Source: Leucobacter viscericola (GTDB taxonomy: Bacteria; Actinomycetota; Actinomycetes; Actinomycetales; Microbacteriaceae). Taken from it: a stretch of 64,000 bases of DNA. Of this stretch, positions 36,292 to 46,000 are shown piece after piece. Position numbers and translations under genes: made by a program. The stretch lies in the NCBI RefSeq assembly GCF_011299575.1, contig NZ_CP049863.1, forward strand, positions 558,001-622,000, in the 5' to 3' direction. The notes beneath the pieces were generated by a model. The model saw only the letters and a program-made list of their open reading frames with translations. It was not told where the DNA came from and ran no database searches. Within the stretch, counting starts at the first letter, position 1. Each line of letters begins with the position of its first letter.

Positions 36292-36438
36292 GTTTTGCAC
36301 CAGACCTACTTGGCCAAAATTAGGGTTACCGGCCAAAAAGAGTGGATGGTGTCAGGGATTCTCGATCTTGCCGCCCTACGCGCTGGCAGAGCCGCTCAGC
36401 AGCGTTGAATCGTGTGCTGTGGGTTGAGAAGTGGATGC
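36292..36438. other. no gene seen between the two terminators
   Basis: About 147 bases with no recognisable ORF, RNA or repeat. It lies between the tRNA terminator and the UPF0182 terminator. Confidence 0.6.
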
Positions 36439-36480
36439 AAAAAGAAGTCCCGGCCTCACGTGAGGCCGGGACTTCTTTTT
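36439..36480. terminator. bidirectional terminator
   Basis: A perfect 42-bp palindrome (21-bp arms, AAAAAGAAGTCCCGGCCTCAC style, centre at 36459/36460). It lies about 75 bases beyond the stop of the UPF0182 gene, with T- and A-rich ends, so it can end transcripts from both directions. Its core resembles the tRNA terminator. Confidence 0.85.
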
Positions 36481-36554
36481 CTGCCATCTCAACGTCCGAG
36501 ATAGCCGCCTGTGAGCGAAGGTGAACTACTCCCCCTCAACTCACGCGGGGAGCT

Positions 36555-39500
36555 CTACTCTGCGTTTAGCGCAGCGTCGACAGCCTCCTCAAGGCGCTTG
36601 TCTGCAGCGCCGTAGGCGGTCCAGTCCCCGTCTTTCATAGCCTGGTCGCGATCCTTCAGCGCACTCTGCATTTCTTTCAGGGCGGCCTTCAGCGTCGAGT
36701 TAGTCTTCGACGAATTACCAGTGTCCGTGTTCTTGGCATCGGTATTACCCGAGTCGATTTGCTTGGCCGTGTCACCGTCGCCGGCGCTGGCCCCCGAGCT
36801 ACCGCCGAACAGCGCATCCAAAGCCCCATCGAGGGTGTCTTCGAACGCGATGTCGTCACCGAATGACACCAGCAGCTTCTGTAGTCGCGGGATACGCGTG
36901 CCCTCGGCAGCCTCAATGTAGACGGGCTGCACGTACAGCAGTCCCCCGCCAACGGGCAGCGTCAGCAAGTTACCGCTGATGACACGAGTGTCACCGGTTT
37001 TCAAAAGGTTCAGCTCCGTGGACACCTTCGGGTCAGACTTGAAGCTGTTCTGCACTTGGCCGGGAGCCGGAATCGTGTCGCCCTTTGGCAGAACGAGCAG
37101 CTTCAGCACGCCGTAGTCTTTCGAGACTTTGCCAGCAGTGGAGCCCGCGTTTGAATTGGCGGCGAGATACCCGGTAAGAATGTCTCGGGTTGTCGCACCG
37201 CTGGCGTCGGGAATGTACGTCGAGTAGATCGAGTAGTTTGGCTCGACCTTATCGCCCGCAGAAAGCGTCAAATAGTATGGCGGTTGCGCTGGCGGGGTCA
37301 CGCCCTCAGCAACGGTCTTCACCGGGTCGTTTGGTGTACGCCACGCGTCCTCCTTGGAGTAGAACGCACCCGGGTCAGTGACGTGGTACTTGCCCAAGAT
37401 TTCGCGCTGCACCTTGAAGAGATCGGTCGGGTACCGTACGTGGCTGAGCAGGTCACCGCTCATGTCAGATGCCTTCTTGAGTGTGCCCGGGAAAACCTTG
37501 CCCCACGCCTTCAAGAGTGGATCCTCAGCGTCCCACGCGTACAGGGTGACCTTGCCGTCGTAGGCGTCGACGGTCGCCTTCACGGAGTTACGAATGTAGT
37601 TGATCGGTTTTGTCATGAGGCTTGTGCGCGGGTTCTCCGCGTCAACAAGAGACTCATTGAGATCCTTCTGCTCCGAGTACGGGTAGTCCGCAGAAGTGGT
37701 GTATCCGTCAATAATCCAGACGATGCGACCGTCAACGACAGAGGCATAGGGTGACTCGTCGAGGGTCAGGTACGGCGCGACCTTCTGCACCCGCTCGAGC
37801 GGATTCCGGTCGTACAGGATCTGTGATCCGTCAACAACCGCGCCCGAGAGCAGCACCTCCATGTCCTGGAACTTCAGCGCATAGATGAGCTTCGTGAAGA
37901 TGTTGTTGAGCACGGGACCGCCATCACCCTTGAACGTGGTGAGGTTCTGGCGCTCAGCACTCGTTTCTGTCTTGGCGTCTTTCTTCGTGTCTTTGGAGTC
38001 CGTCGTAGCCTCGGCTGGCTTTGCCGCCGAGTCCTTCTTCGCATCGTCCTCAGCGGTGATCTCTGCGCTGCTCTCGGCGTCGGTGGGGTAATCGACCTCG
38101 ATAGCCTTATCGCGCTTGCCACCCACGATGGAGTACTTCGGTGAGTCCATACCGAAGTAGACCCTCGGCTCAAACTCGCCGAGGCGACCCGTTGTCGGGA
38201 TCCCACCCTCAAGGAAGACCGGCTCACCGCTTGGTGAGCGCTGGTTTCCGTAGGCGGCAACTAGCCCGTATCCGTGGGTATATACGAGGCTGCGGTTGTA
38301 CCAACCGTCCTGAGCGGAGATATCGATGTCACGAACAGCCGATACGGTGTCTTCAACCTTGCCGTCGATCTCGTATCGATCAACGTTGAGTGACTTCGGG
38401 AACTGGTAGTACTGCTTGCTCTGCTCAAGCTGCGCGAACGTGCGAGAGATTACCTCGGGGTCCATGATGCGGATGTTTGAAGTTGCAACGGCATCGTCTC
38501 GCAGAGCACCCTTTTCTGCATTGGTGACGGCGTCATAGCGTTCAACCTGAACGTTATTCACCCCGTAAGCCTCGCGGGTTGCGTCAATGTTGCGGGAGAT
38601 GTATTCCGCTTCGAGGCTCTTCTCGTCTGGCTTGACCTGGAACTGCTGCACAGCCCACGGGTACCCGATCCCAATCACAATGCTTGACACGAGGAAAAGC
38701 GCCGTTCCGATAACCGGCAACCGCCACTTTCCAGTAAAGGCGGTAATCAAAAACAGCACCGCAACAATGAGTGCGATCCCCGCGAGGATCTGTTTACCCG
38801 GAATGACCGCGTGCACGTCCTGGAACATGGGTCCCGTGTGCAACCCGCTTGAGTCATTCAGCTTGCTGTACTGATCGAGCCACAGGCTCACGGCCTGCAG
38901 CAGCAGGTACACGGTTGCGAGAATCGCTGCCTGGATGCGAGTGGACTTTGAAACTCGAACATCACGCCCGGAGAACGAGATTCCGCCATAGAGGTAACTC
39001 GTTGCAACCCCAGCGATCAGCGCAATAAGCGTAACGGCAGAGGCGAACGCAACAACACCCTGCAAGATTGGCAGCGTAAAGAGATAGAAAGAGATGTCAA
39101 TGCCGAACTGCGCGTCGGTTTTGCCGGTAGGGCTGCTGTTGATCCAGAGGAGAACCTGCTGCCACTGCGAGGCAGCGCTCACACCACCAAACAGGCCGAT
39201 GACCGCGGGAAGAGCCCACTTCACGAGCCGGCGCAGCGGCTCAAAAAGCTCTTGGTAACGATCAAGCTGAGCGGTGAGCCGCGCGTACACCGGTCGCTTG
39301 CGGTAAGCGATCTCAATCGCAAGGAACACGGGCACTGCCATGGCCAAGAAGCCAATGACAAACATGACAGCCGCGGCGATCCACTGCGTCAAAAGCACAG
39401 GAAGGTACCCGACCTGCTGGAACCACAGCACCTCAGTAAGAACGGAGGCAACCGCTAAAAAGCCGAGAATCAAGAGGACCACAATCACAACGGTGATTGC

Positions 39501-39557
39501 GAGGGGTGATACTCGGCGCTTACGGGCGTCCGGCGCACCTACGGTCTGGTCGGTCAC
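36555..39557 (-). CDS. UPF0182 family membrane protein
   Basis: A 1000-residue protein. The N-terminal third has about seven membrane segments (for example LAITVVIVVLLILGFLAVAS). A large extracytoplasmic region follows, and the C-terminus is an acidic Ser/Asp/Ala-rich tail. The family is widespread in actinobacteria (Rv3193c in Mycobacterium) and its function is unknown. A non-conserved insertion rich in Ala, Lys and Asp lies near residues 500-540. The GTG start at 39555-39557 has AGGAAG upstream. Confidence 0.9.
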   Translation of the reverse strand: MTDQTVGAPDARKRRVSPLAITVVIVVLLILGFLAVASVLTEVLWFQQVGYLPVLLTQWIAAAVMFVIGFLAMAVPVFLAIEIAYRKRPVYARLTAQLDRYQELFEPLRRLVKWALPAVIGLFGGVSAASQWQQVLLWINSSPTGKTDAQFGIDISFYLFTLPILQGVVAFASAVTLIALIAGVATSYLYGGISFSGRDVRVSKSTRIQAAILATVYLLLQAVSLWLDQYSKLNDSSGLHTGPMFQDVHAVIPGKQILAGIALIVAVLFLITAFTGKWRLPVIGTALFLVSSIVIGIGYPWAVQQFQVKPDEKSLEAEYISRNIDATREAYGVNNVQVERYDAVTNAEKGALRDDAVATSNIRIMDPEVISRTFAQLEQSKQYYQFPKSLNVDRYEIDGKVEDTVSAVRDIDISAQDGWYNRSLVYTHGYGLVAAYGNQRSPSGEPVFLEGGIPTTGRLGEFEPRVYFGMDSPKYSIVGGKRDKAIEVDYPTDAESSAEITAEDDAKKDSAAKPAEATTDSKDTKKDAKTETSAERQNLTTFKGDGGPVLNNIFTKLIYALKFQDMEVLLSGAVVDGSQILYDRNPLERVQKVAPYLTLDESPYASVVDGRIVWIIDGYTTSADYPYSEQKDLNESLVDAENPRTSLMTKPINYIRNSVKATVDAYDGKVTLYAWDAEDPLLKAWGKVFPGTLKKASDMSGDLLSHVRYPTDLFKVQREILGKYHVTDPGAFYSKEDAWRTPNDPVKTVAEGVTPPAQPPYYLTLSAGDKVEPNYSIYSTYIPDASGATTRDILTGYLAANSNAGSTAGKVSKDYGVLKLLVLPKGDTIPAPGQVQNSFKSDPKVSTELNLLKTGDTRVISGNLLTLPVGGGLLYVQPVYIEAAEGTRIPRLQKLLVSFGDDIAFEDTLDGALDALFGGSSGASAGDGDTAKQIDSGNTDAKNTDTGNSSKTNSTLKAALKEMQSALKDRDQAMKDGDWTAYGAADKRLEEAVDAALNAE

Positions 39558-39657
39558 GTCGTATTACTTCCTGTCCAAAAATGCACAGTGCTGTGCTGAG
39601 AGGGTTTCGAACTACTGTATCGTTCACCCCTGACAAGGTGACCGAGAAGCGAAAAAT

Positions 39658-40740
39658 CTAGGGAGTCTCACACCGTTCGATACCGGCCGGCTTTCCTCCC
39701 TCAGTAACAGTTTCGATCGCGTGAATAGCTTCATCAAGGTTTTTCACCGGCGCAACAGTCATGTCTGACGGAATCGTTGACGGGAGATCCGCACAGTTCT
39801 CCATCGGCATGATGAACAGATCACTCTTAGCTCGAGCGGCAGCCCACATCTTTTGAGTGAGTCCACCGATTGCGCCGACCTCGCCGGTGTCGGAAATTGT
39901 TCCTGTTCCGCTCACAGTCAGACCGTCAAGCAGTGGTTTGGGCGTGAGTTGGTCGTAAATTCCAAGCGCAAAGATCATTCCTGCGCTTGGGCCACCGATC
40001 TGCGACAGACTAATATCCACTTTGGCCGGCAGAGTGTAACTGGTTGCGAGTACTGCCCCGATCATCGGCTCTTCTCCCCCGTCAGGCACCCGCGGGGTCA
40101 CTGAAACCGTCTGCTCTTTCCCGTCACGTTCGATGACAAGGTCCAATGGCTTATCTGCTCCAGCGGCAACAATCGATTTACGAAGATCCACAAAATCGAC
40201 AATGTCCTTGCCGTTGGCTTTAACGAGTCGGTCTCCCTTGCGCAGCACCCCCTCCGCGGGGCCCTTTTCCGAAACCCCAGCTACATCAAGATGTACGGTG
40301 ACGGGCTGCTTCAGTTGCCGGAATGCTGCGGCTGCCGCCTGCATTTGTGAGCTATCCATCATTACGGTGTTGGCGGCTTCGCGATCCTTTTCGCTCTCCC
40401 CCTCCGGGAAAAACTCGGACCGCGGCGCGATCCGCTGCGACGGATCGACCAGTGCCGGCACCAATGAGAGCCAACTCGCCGGGTGCTCCGGCCCACCGAC
40501 AATGGTCACCGTGAGCAGGTTGAGCTCACCAGATGTCGGGTAGGTCTTCGCGTCTGAAATGCTGATGACCGGCATCGTTTCATCTTTAATCTTGACGTCA
40601 CCAAGGGTGTCAACAACCGGGCCGGGCCGCTCAATGGCATACGGTGACGGAATCACCGCAGCTAGAACGGTGAGCGAGGCCAGGATCGCGATCCCGAGCA
40701 ACACCCGCATCTTGCGCCGTTCGCGCCGCTCGTCGTACAT
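39658..40740 (-). CDS. PDZ-Lon family serine protease (YlbL-like)
   Basis: A 360-residue protein. A hydrophobic N-terminal segment (about 12-30) anchors it outside the membrane. A PDZ domain follows at about 145-215 (GPAEGVLRKGDRLVKANGKDI). The C-terminal Lon-type (S16) domain carries Ser in GGPSAGMIFAL and Lys in GGLTQKM. It matches the YlbL/Rv3194c type. Its role in envelope protein turnover is inferred. It lies upstream of, and in the same direction as, the UPF0182 gene and is divergent from the DUF2342 gene. Confidence 0.9.
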   Translation of the reverse strand: MYDERRERRKMRVLLGIAILASLTVLAAVIPSPYAIERPGPVVDTLGDVKIKDETMPVISISDAKTYPTSGELNLLTVTIVGGPEHPASWLSLVPALVDPSQRIAPRSEFFPEGESEKDREAANTVMMDSSQMQAAAAAFRQLKQPVTVHLDVAGVSEKGPAEGVLRKGDRLVKANGKDIVDFVDLRKSIVAAGADKPLDLVIERDGKEQTVSVTPRVPDGGEEPMIGAVLATSYTLPAKVDISLSQIGGPSAGMIFALGIYDQLTPKPLLDGLTVSGTGTISDTGEVGAIGGLTQKMWAAARAKSDLFIMPMENCADLPSTIPSDMTVAPVKNLDEAIHAIETVTEGGKPAGIERCETP

Positions 40741-40877
40741 GCCGTTCCTCTTTTCGTGCCGGGCCTGAATCGTGTTCGCAGTCGGCGCAACAGTTTTGGC
40801 GCCGCCCGGGTCAATCTAGCAGGCGGATTCGAGTGTGTTGCCGTACCGTTGATACCAAGCATTTTGAGGAGAGCTGA

Positions 40878-42308
40878 ATGAGCGCGAACGATCAGAACGA
40901 CGCCAGCGACCAGAGCGAAAACAACGACTTCGAGGATCTGCAGAAGATTCTGCGCGACATGCTCTCTGGCAACGGAGAGCCCAACGAATCGTTTAGCCCC
41001 GAGCAGTTCGCGAAGGCCGCTGGAATCCCAGCCGATCCCGCCACGATGCAGGGACTGTTCAATACCCTGCGCGGTGCCATGCAACAGCCGACAGACGGTA
41101 TCGACTGGTCAGCTGCGCGGCGCACTGCAATTGAGGTGGCGAGCGACGGAAGCGCTGCCGGTGATCCCGCACCTGCGCTGCGCGCATTTCCAGTGGCGAC
41201 GCTGTGGCTCGATGAAGTCACAGAGATCGGTGCGACACCCGATGCGCCCCGCGCACTCTCGCGCATCGAGTGGGTACAGCAGTCGGTCGACACTTGGATC
41301 AGCCTTGCGGAGCCCGTTGCGGAGTCAGTAACCCAGGCACTCATGGAGGCACTGCAGTCGCAAATGCCGGAGGAGCTCAGTTCAGCTCTGCAGGGCGCGG
41401 CTCCGATGCTTCGAAGTGTTGGTGGAGCACTGTTTGCAGTGCAACTCGGCACGATTATCGGCAAGCTCTCGGGCGAGGTTGTCTCCGCGGGAGACATCGG
41501 GATCCCGCTCCTTTCCGGACCCGGACGCGAGGGCGGAGCTCTACTTCCAAGCGGAGTCGCTGCGTTCGCAGAGGGGCTCGACCAAGACACAGAGGCGGTC
41601 ACCCTCTACCTCGCGGTGCGTGAGCTCGCACACGCCCGGTTATTCCGCCATTCCAAGTGGCTGCGGCTGCACCTGCTCTCTGCAATCACAGATTATGCCC
41701 GCGGCATCAGCATCGACACGGATCGGATCGAAGAGGTTGCTCGCGAGATCGATCCCTCGCAGCCCGAGCAACTGCAGGAACTCCTCTCAAACGGGGCCCT
41801 GATTCCGCCGAAGAGTCCCGCGCAGGAAGCTGCTCACGCCCGCCTCGAAACAATGCTTGCATTGATCGAGGGGTGGGTCGACGTGGTGACTGCAAACGCT
41901 GCAGTGCGAATCCCCGGGTCAGACGCGATCGCCGAGATGGTGCGTCGACGCCGCGCCACGGGCGGTCCAGCAGAACACGCGTTTAGTGCCCTGATCGGCC
42001 TAGAGCTGCGACCACGGCGCCTCCGCGATGCGGCCGCTCTGTGGCGCCTCGTCGGAGAGCGTGGCTCGCCCGAAATGCGTGACGGGCTATGGGCGCACCC
42101 TGATCTTTTGCCGACGATGGAGGAGCTCGATCACCCCGCTCGTTTGCTTGAGCGGTTGGGGCTTGCCGGTGCATCACCAGACAGCGAAGCCGACGATTTC
42201 GATGCGGCGCTAGCTCAGCTGCTCGACGGCACTCTCCCGCCTCACAGTGATGGTTCGGGTGAAGCCGATTCGGGTGACAACGAGGATCCATCCGAACCTG
42301 ACAAGTAG
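40878..42308 (+). CDS. zinc-dependent metalloprotease-like protein (DUF2342)
   Basis: A 476-residue cytoplasmic protein of an actinobacterial family. It shows the E-x-x-H motif in VRELAHARLFRH, followed by a helical stretch. The middle is Ala/Leu-rich, with a polar Asp/Ser-rich C-terminus. Substrate and activity are not known, although it is often named a metalloprotease. The ATG has GAGGAGAG upstream. It is divergent from the PDZ-Lon gene and lies upstream of the TOMM-like gene, as in Mycobacterium (Rv3195). Confidence 0.85.
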   Translation: MSANDQNDASDQSENNDFEDLQKILRDMLSGNGEPNESFSPEQFAKAAGIPADPATMQGLFNTLRGAMQQPTDGIDWSAARRTAIEVASDGSAAGDPAPALRAFPVATLWLDEVTEIGATPDAPRALSRIEWVQQSVDTWISLAEPVAESVTQALMEALQSQMPEELSSALQGAAPMLRSVGGALFAVQLGTIIGKLSGEVVSAGDIGIPLLSGPGREGGALLPSGVAAFAEGLDQDTEAVTLYLAVRELAHARLFRHSKWLRLHLLSAITDYARGISIDTDRIEEVAREIDPSQPEQLQELLSNGALIPPKSPAQEAAHARLETMLALIEGWVDVVTANAAVRIPGSDAIAEMVRRRRATGGPAEHAFSALIGLELRPRRLRDAAALWRLVGERGSPEMRDGLWAHPDLLPTMEELDHPARLLERLGLAGASPDSEADDFDAALAQLLDGTLPPHSDGSGEADSGDNEDPSEPDK

Positions 42309-42414
42309 GGATTCGTTTCCTCCACAGCACCCGTTTCGAATGGTCTTCGAAACAATTTGCCGTTGCACTGTGGAAAACCGCCGAGGGCAACACCGGTGAC
42401 GCCAGACTCGATTC

Positions 42415-43284
42415 ATGAGTTCAGCATTCGCCCGAATAGACACCACCTTTCCGATGGCGTGGGAAGACGTCGATACGCTTCGTTTCGGTTTCGAACGAGC
42501 CGAGGTGAGGGTCCACCAGCCCTCCGCCGGGCAGCAACGATTCATTGCCTCGCTTTTGCGGGGCGTCGATCGAAACAAGGTGGTCGCTGAAGCGAAGAGA
42601 GTTGGGGTCACCCCGAGAGAAGCGCACGCACTGATCGCCACGCTGGGGCCGGTACTGCGGTCGGATCGGGTACCCGTCTCCGCGCACACCAGGAGTATGG
42701 GTATGCGAACGTTCCTCTCCGATGACGGTCGAGAAGTGGCGGGTCTTCGTGATGCTCTGCTCGCAACAAAGCTGTGCAGCTTCGAGGGCAGATCCTCAAC
42801 GCAGAACAGTGCTTTGCTCAGTCGCCATTCCGCCAGGTCGATAGACCTTGTGGTGCTGGTGGAACGATTTTTGGAACCTCTCGAGCGGGCGCAGAAGTGG
42901 CTTATTGAGGAGTGTCCCCTGCTTCCCGTGCGCTTCAGCGATCAGAGTATCGTCGTGGGTCCGCTTATTAGCGCCGACGGCAATCCCTGCCACACATGCG
43001 TGACCCTCGCGTTGCTCGAGGCAGATCAGGCGCTCCCTACCCTCGCTGCGCAGCTCTACGGGAGAATCCCCGCGAGCGAGACCGAAGCCGGGTCTCACAT
43101 GGCGGCGGCTTGGGCGGCCGTGCTCATACGCAGGTGGAAGAATCACGACACAAGCGCGCACTCCACGCAGATCGAAATCCCGATAACGGCCGGTGTGGTC
43201 TCAGGGGCTGCCCAAGCCAGGCATGTGAAGCCTCACCCGGAGTGCGCGTGCAACTCGCTCAGCCCACAATCCCAGCCTCCGTAA
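42415..43284 (+). CDS. orphan TOMM-biosynthesis/E1-like protein
   Basis: A 289-residue protein. C-terminal motifs GPLISADGNPCHTC (C192 and C195) and HPECAC (C277 and C279) match the zinc-binding part of ThiF/TOMM cyclodehydratase partner proteins. No ThiF nucleotide-binding motif (G-x-G-x-x-G) is visible, and the N-terminal half has no clear domain. No precursor peptide, YcaO or oxidase lies near it. It fits the position of Rv3196 in Mycobacterium, so it is a conserved orphan of unknown role. No ribosome-binding site precedes the ATG. Confidence 0.75.
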   Translation: MSSAFARIDTTFPMAWEDVDTLRFGFERAEVRVHQPSAGQQRFIASLLRGVDRNKVVAEAKRVGVTPREAHALIATLGPVLRSDRVPVSAHTRSMGMRTFLSDDGREVAGLRDALLATKLCSFEGRSSTQNSALLSRHSARSIDLVVLVERFLEPLERAQKWLIEECPLLPVRFSDQSIVVGPLISADGNPCHTCVTLALLEADQALPTLAAQLYGRIPASETEAGSHMAAAWAAVLIRRWKNHDTSAHSTQIEIPITAGVVSGAAQARHVKPHPECACNSLSPQSQPP

Positions 43285-44989
43285 TAAACCTTGAGGGAGT
43301 GCGTCCGGACCGAGTTGTCCCGGCAACACCCGAGAGGCGAAGCACGTCACGGGCTCGCGTGAAGGCGACGTAACAGAGGCGACGCTCCTCAGAAATACCC
43401 GCCTCATCAGTTGCGTGCGCAATGGGAAGGACGCCCTCGCTCATGCCAGCGACGTGCACCAACGACCACTCGAGACCCTTTGCCGCGTGAATAGCGCTGA
43501 GCGTGACCGCTTCGAGAGTGGGCTCGTGCTGCGCGCGCTGTCGCGCCAGGAGTTCCTCGCTAAACTCGCGCATGCCGGCCCCGGGAGGCATCTCATCCAC
43601 GAGTGAGAGAAGCGCGTTGAGAGCTTCCCAGCTTTCAAGCTGGGCAGGGCTCTCAGGGGGCTTCGAGTTCCAACCACTCGAACGGAGCACGTCACTGACG
43701 ATCTGAAAAAGCGGCCTAGAGTCGTTGACCTTCGCTTCGCCTCGCACGAGCATGACAGCTTTTCGCACATCGGCCCGGTCAAAGAATCGCTGGGCGCCGT
43801 GAACGCGAACACTAATGCCCCGTTGCCGCAGTGCCTCCTCGAACTGGGCTGACTGGGCGTTGGTGCGATACAGCACGGCAATTTCAGAGGCGGGCGTTCC
43901 GGCGGCGATTGCCGCGGCCACGGATCCCGAGACCGCAATGGCTTCATCGTGCTCACTCGCGAACCACTCGAAGGTGGGAAAAACCACGTCGCCAGCGACG
44001 GGTTCGGAGCTGTTCTCCAGGGGTACGTTGTTTGCGAGATCGGGGCGAGAGGCCCGCAGCGTCAGAGCACCCGGGCGATCCCGCATCAGTTTGTTTGCGA
44101 CACGAACGATCGGTTCGGTCGAGCGATAGTTTCGCTCAAGCCGAATCTCCCTCGCATTCGGAAACTCCTTCCCAAAGCGAAGCAGATAAGAGCTCGAGGC
44201 CCCAGCGAATGAGTAGATTGTCTGGCTCGCGTCGCCCACAACGCACACATCATCGCGATTTCCCAGCCACAGCTTCAGGAGCGCGTGCTGCAGCGGGGAA
44301 ACGTCCTGAAACTCATCAACGGTAAAAAAGCGGTACTGCTCGCGCACCTGATAGGCCACACGCGGTTCTGTTTCAAGCATGCCAGCGAGCAACACCAGCA
44401 CATCTTCAAAATCAATCTGACGTCGCTGCTCGAGAAGTGCGGCGTACCCTCGCTGTACGTCGATGACCTGCTCAGCTGTAAACCCCTGCGGAATCGGTCG
44501 CTCGTCAACCACCGATTCGTAGCCGTCGATGCTCAGCATCGAGGTTTTGCGCCATTCAATTTCAGAGGCGATATCTCTGAGAGCTTCTCCGCTCGTGTGT
44601 TTGCCGAGTGATTCCACCACCTGAGAAATCGCGGCGACCTTCCCGGAAAGAATCTGCGGCGCAGCCCCACCAACCTGTTCAGGCCAGAAGTGACTCAGCT
44701 GCGCCAGTGCTGCCCCGTGAAAGGTCTGCGCCCGCACACCCTCCGCCCCCAACGCACGCAGGCGTCCTTGGAGTTCCCCGGCAGCCTTGCGCGTGAATGT
44801 CACCGCCAGCACACGCGCCGGATCGTACGCCCCGCTTCGAACCCCGTAGGCGATCCGATGCGTGATGGCGCGGGTCTTGCCTGTGCCCGCACCGGCAAGC
44901 ACCGACACGGGACCTCGAAGGGCCTCCGCAATCTCGCGCTGCTCCGGATCCAGCGCGGTCAGTATCTCCTCGATGCCGTCAGACACCAT
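43259..44989 (-). CDS. uvrD2: UvrD2-like ATP-dependent DNA helicase, short form
   Basis: A 576-residue SF1A helicase: motif I AGAGTGKT (32-39), motif II DEFQDV, GDASQTIYSF, and motif VI (VAFTRARDVL) near the end. Mycobacterial UvrD2 (about 700 residues) carries HRDC and tetracysteine regions; here the protein stops about 30 residues after motif VI. The ATG at 44987-44989 has GAGGAG upstream and overlaps the nudC gene by 11 bases, so the pair is co-transcribed. Confidence 0.88.
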   Translation of the reverse strand: MVSDGIEEILTALDPEQREIAEALRGPVSVLAGAGTGKTRAITHRIAYGVRSGAYDPARVLAVTFTRKAAGELQGRLRALGAEGVRAQTFHGAALAQLSHFWPEQVGGAAPQILSGKVAAISQVVESLGKHTSGEALRDIASEIEWRKTSMLSIDGYESVVDERPIPQGFTAEQVIDVQRGYAALLEQRRQIDFEDVLVLLAGMLETEPRVAYQVREQYRFFTVDEFQDVSPLQHALLKLWLGNRDDVCVVGDASQTIYSFAGASSSYLLRFGKEFPNAREIRLERNYRSTEPIVRVANKLMRDRPGALTLRASRPDLANNVPLENSSEPVAGDVVFPTFEWFASEHDEAIAVSGSVAAAIAAGTPASEIAVLYRTNAQSAQFEEALRQRGISVRVHGAQRFFDRADVRKAVMLVRGEAKVNDSRPLFQIVSDVLRSSGWNSKPPESPAQLESWEALNALLSLVDEMPPGAGMREFSEELLARQRAQHEPTLEAVTLSAIHAAKGLEWSLVHVAGMSEGVLPIAHATDEAGISEERRLCYVAFTRARDVLRLSGVAGTTRSGRTPSRFITEAGIVG

Positions 44990-45923
44990 TGCTCTCCTCG
45001 GCAACCCAACGATCGATCATCCAGCGGGCAATCGACAGCGGCATGGGCAGCCGAATTCCCGGGGCCGGTTGTCTCAATTCCTCGCGGCTGAACCAGCGCA
45101 GCTCAGAGATCTCTTCAGTATCGGGCCGCAGATCCTCCGGGTCCGATCCTGCTTTGAGTTGCGCGCGAAAACCCACCATCAGGGAGCGAGGAAACGGCCA
45201 CGGCTGAGAAGCCACGAAGGTCACATGGTCAAGGCGCACGCCAGCTTCCTCATACACCTCACGCAGAACCGTCTGCTCAAGTGACTCACCAGCTTCGACA
45301 AAACCAGCGAGCAGTGAGAAGCGTCCGGTCTCCCAGAGCGCGTTCGATCCAAGCAGCACCTTGCCATCGTGCTCGATCAGCACGATGACGGCTGGATCGG
45401 TGCGGGGAAAGAGCTCACCCCCGCGTGCCTCGCGGCGGCCCCAGCCCCCCAGTTCGGGGACCGTGGCTTCTCCGTCACGCGGTGAGAACTCCTCAGCCTC
45501 GTGCCAGTGCAAAAGCGCCGACGCGACGGCGATCGCTTCGCACTCGACAGCGGAAAGCTCACTTCCGATCTCAAACGGATGACGCCAGCTCTCATCTGTT
45601 CCGGCAACGTTGCCCTCCACGCCGCTCAAACCTTCCCAGGTCTGCTCGGTCGCAGCGAACACGGGCGCCGAGTCAATTCTCCCGAGGTACACCACTCCAA
45701 CACTTCGCTCGGCAACGACCGGGCTGAAACTGCCGCGTGCGGGCACCCATGACAGTCGCATGCGCTCCGCAGAGTCACTTACGGTGGGAACTTCGTTTCC
45801 GCGCAGTCGCAAGACCTTGGCTGCTGGGTTTTGCCATGCGTCACGCAACAACTCCGGAGTCGATCGCGTAGCGGCATCCCTGTCTAGCTGCCCTGTCGCA
45901 AACGGTGGCTGCGTCAGCCCCAT
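44979..45923 (-). CDS. nudC: NAD(+) diphosphatase NudC
   Basis: A 314-residue protein with the Nudix box GFVEAGESLEQTVLREVYEEAGV. It also has the NADH-specific SQPWPFPRSLM motif and the expected N-terminal region. The zinc ribbon cysteines of the family are replaced: the stretch before FPRTDPAVI reads GGWGRREARGGEL without any Cys. Family members split NAD(H) and can remove NAD caps from RNA. The ATG at 45921-45923 has GGGAGA upstream. It is divergent from the degenerate phosphotransferase. Confidence 0.9.
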   Translation of the reverse strand: MGLTQPPFATGQLDRDAATRSTPELLRDAWQNPAAKVLRLRGNEVPTVSDSAERMRLSWVPARGSFSPVVAERSVGVVYLGRIDSAPVFAATEQTWEGLSGVEGNVAGTDESWRHPFEIGSELSAVECEAIAVASALLHWHEAEEFSPRDGEATVPELGGWGRREARGGELFPRTDPAVIVLIEHDGKVLLGSNALWETGRFSLLAGFVEAGESLEQTVLREVYEEAGVRLDHVTFVASQPWPFPRSLMVGFRAQLKAGSDPEDLRPDTEEISELRWFSREELRQPAPGIRLPMPLSIARWMIDRWVAEESNGV

Positions 45924-46000
45924 AATTTCTCCCTCGGTGTTACTTCGTGTTCTGGCCGTGTGAAAACGCTGCAGAGTGTGCGTTGCTGCGCGTGGCGCAC

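Noticed and set aside
42415..43284. A ribosomal-peptide (TOMM) biosynthesis cluster
   Set aside because: Only the E1-like protein is present; no precursor, YcaO, oxidase or transporter is adjacent.
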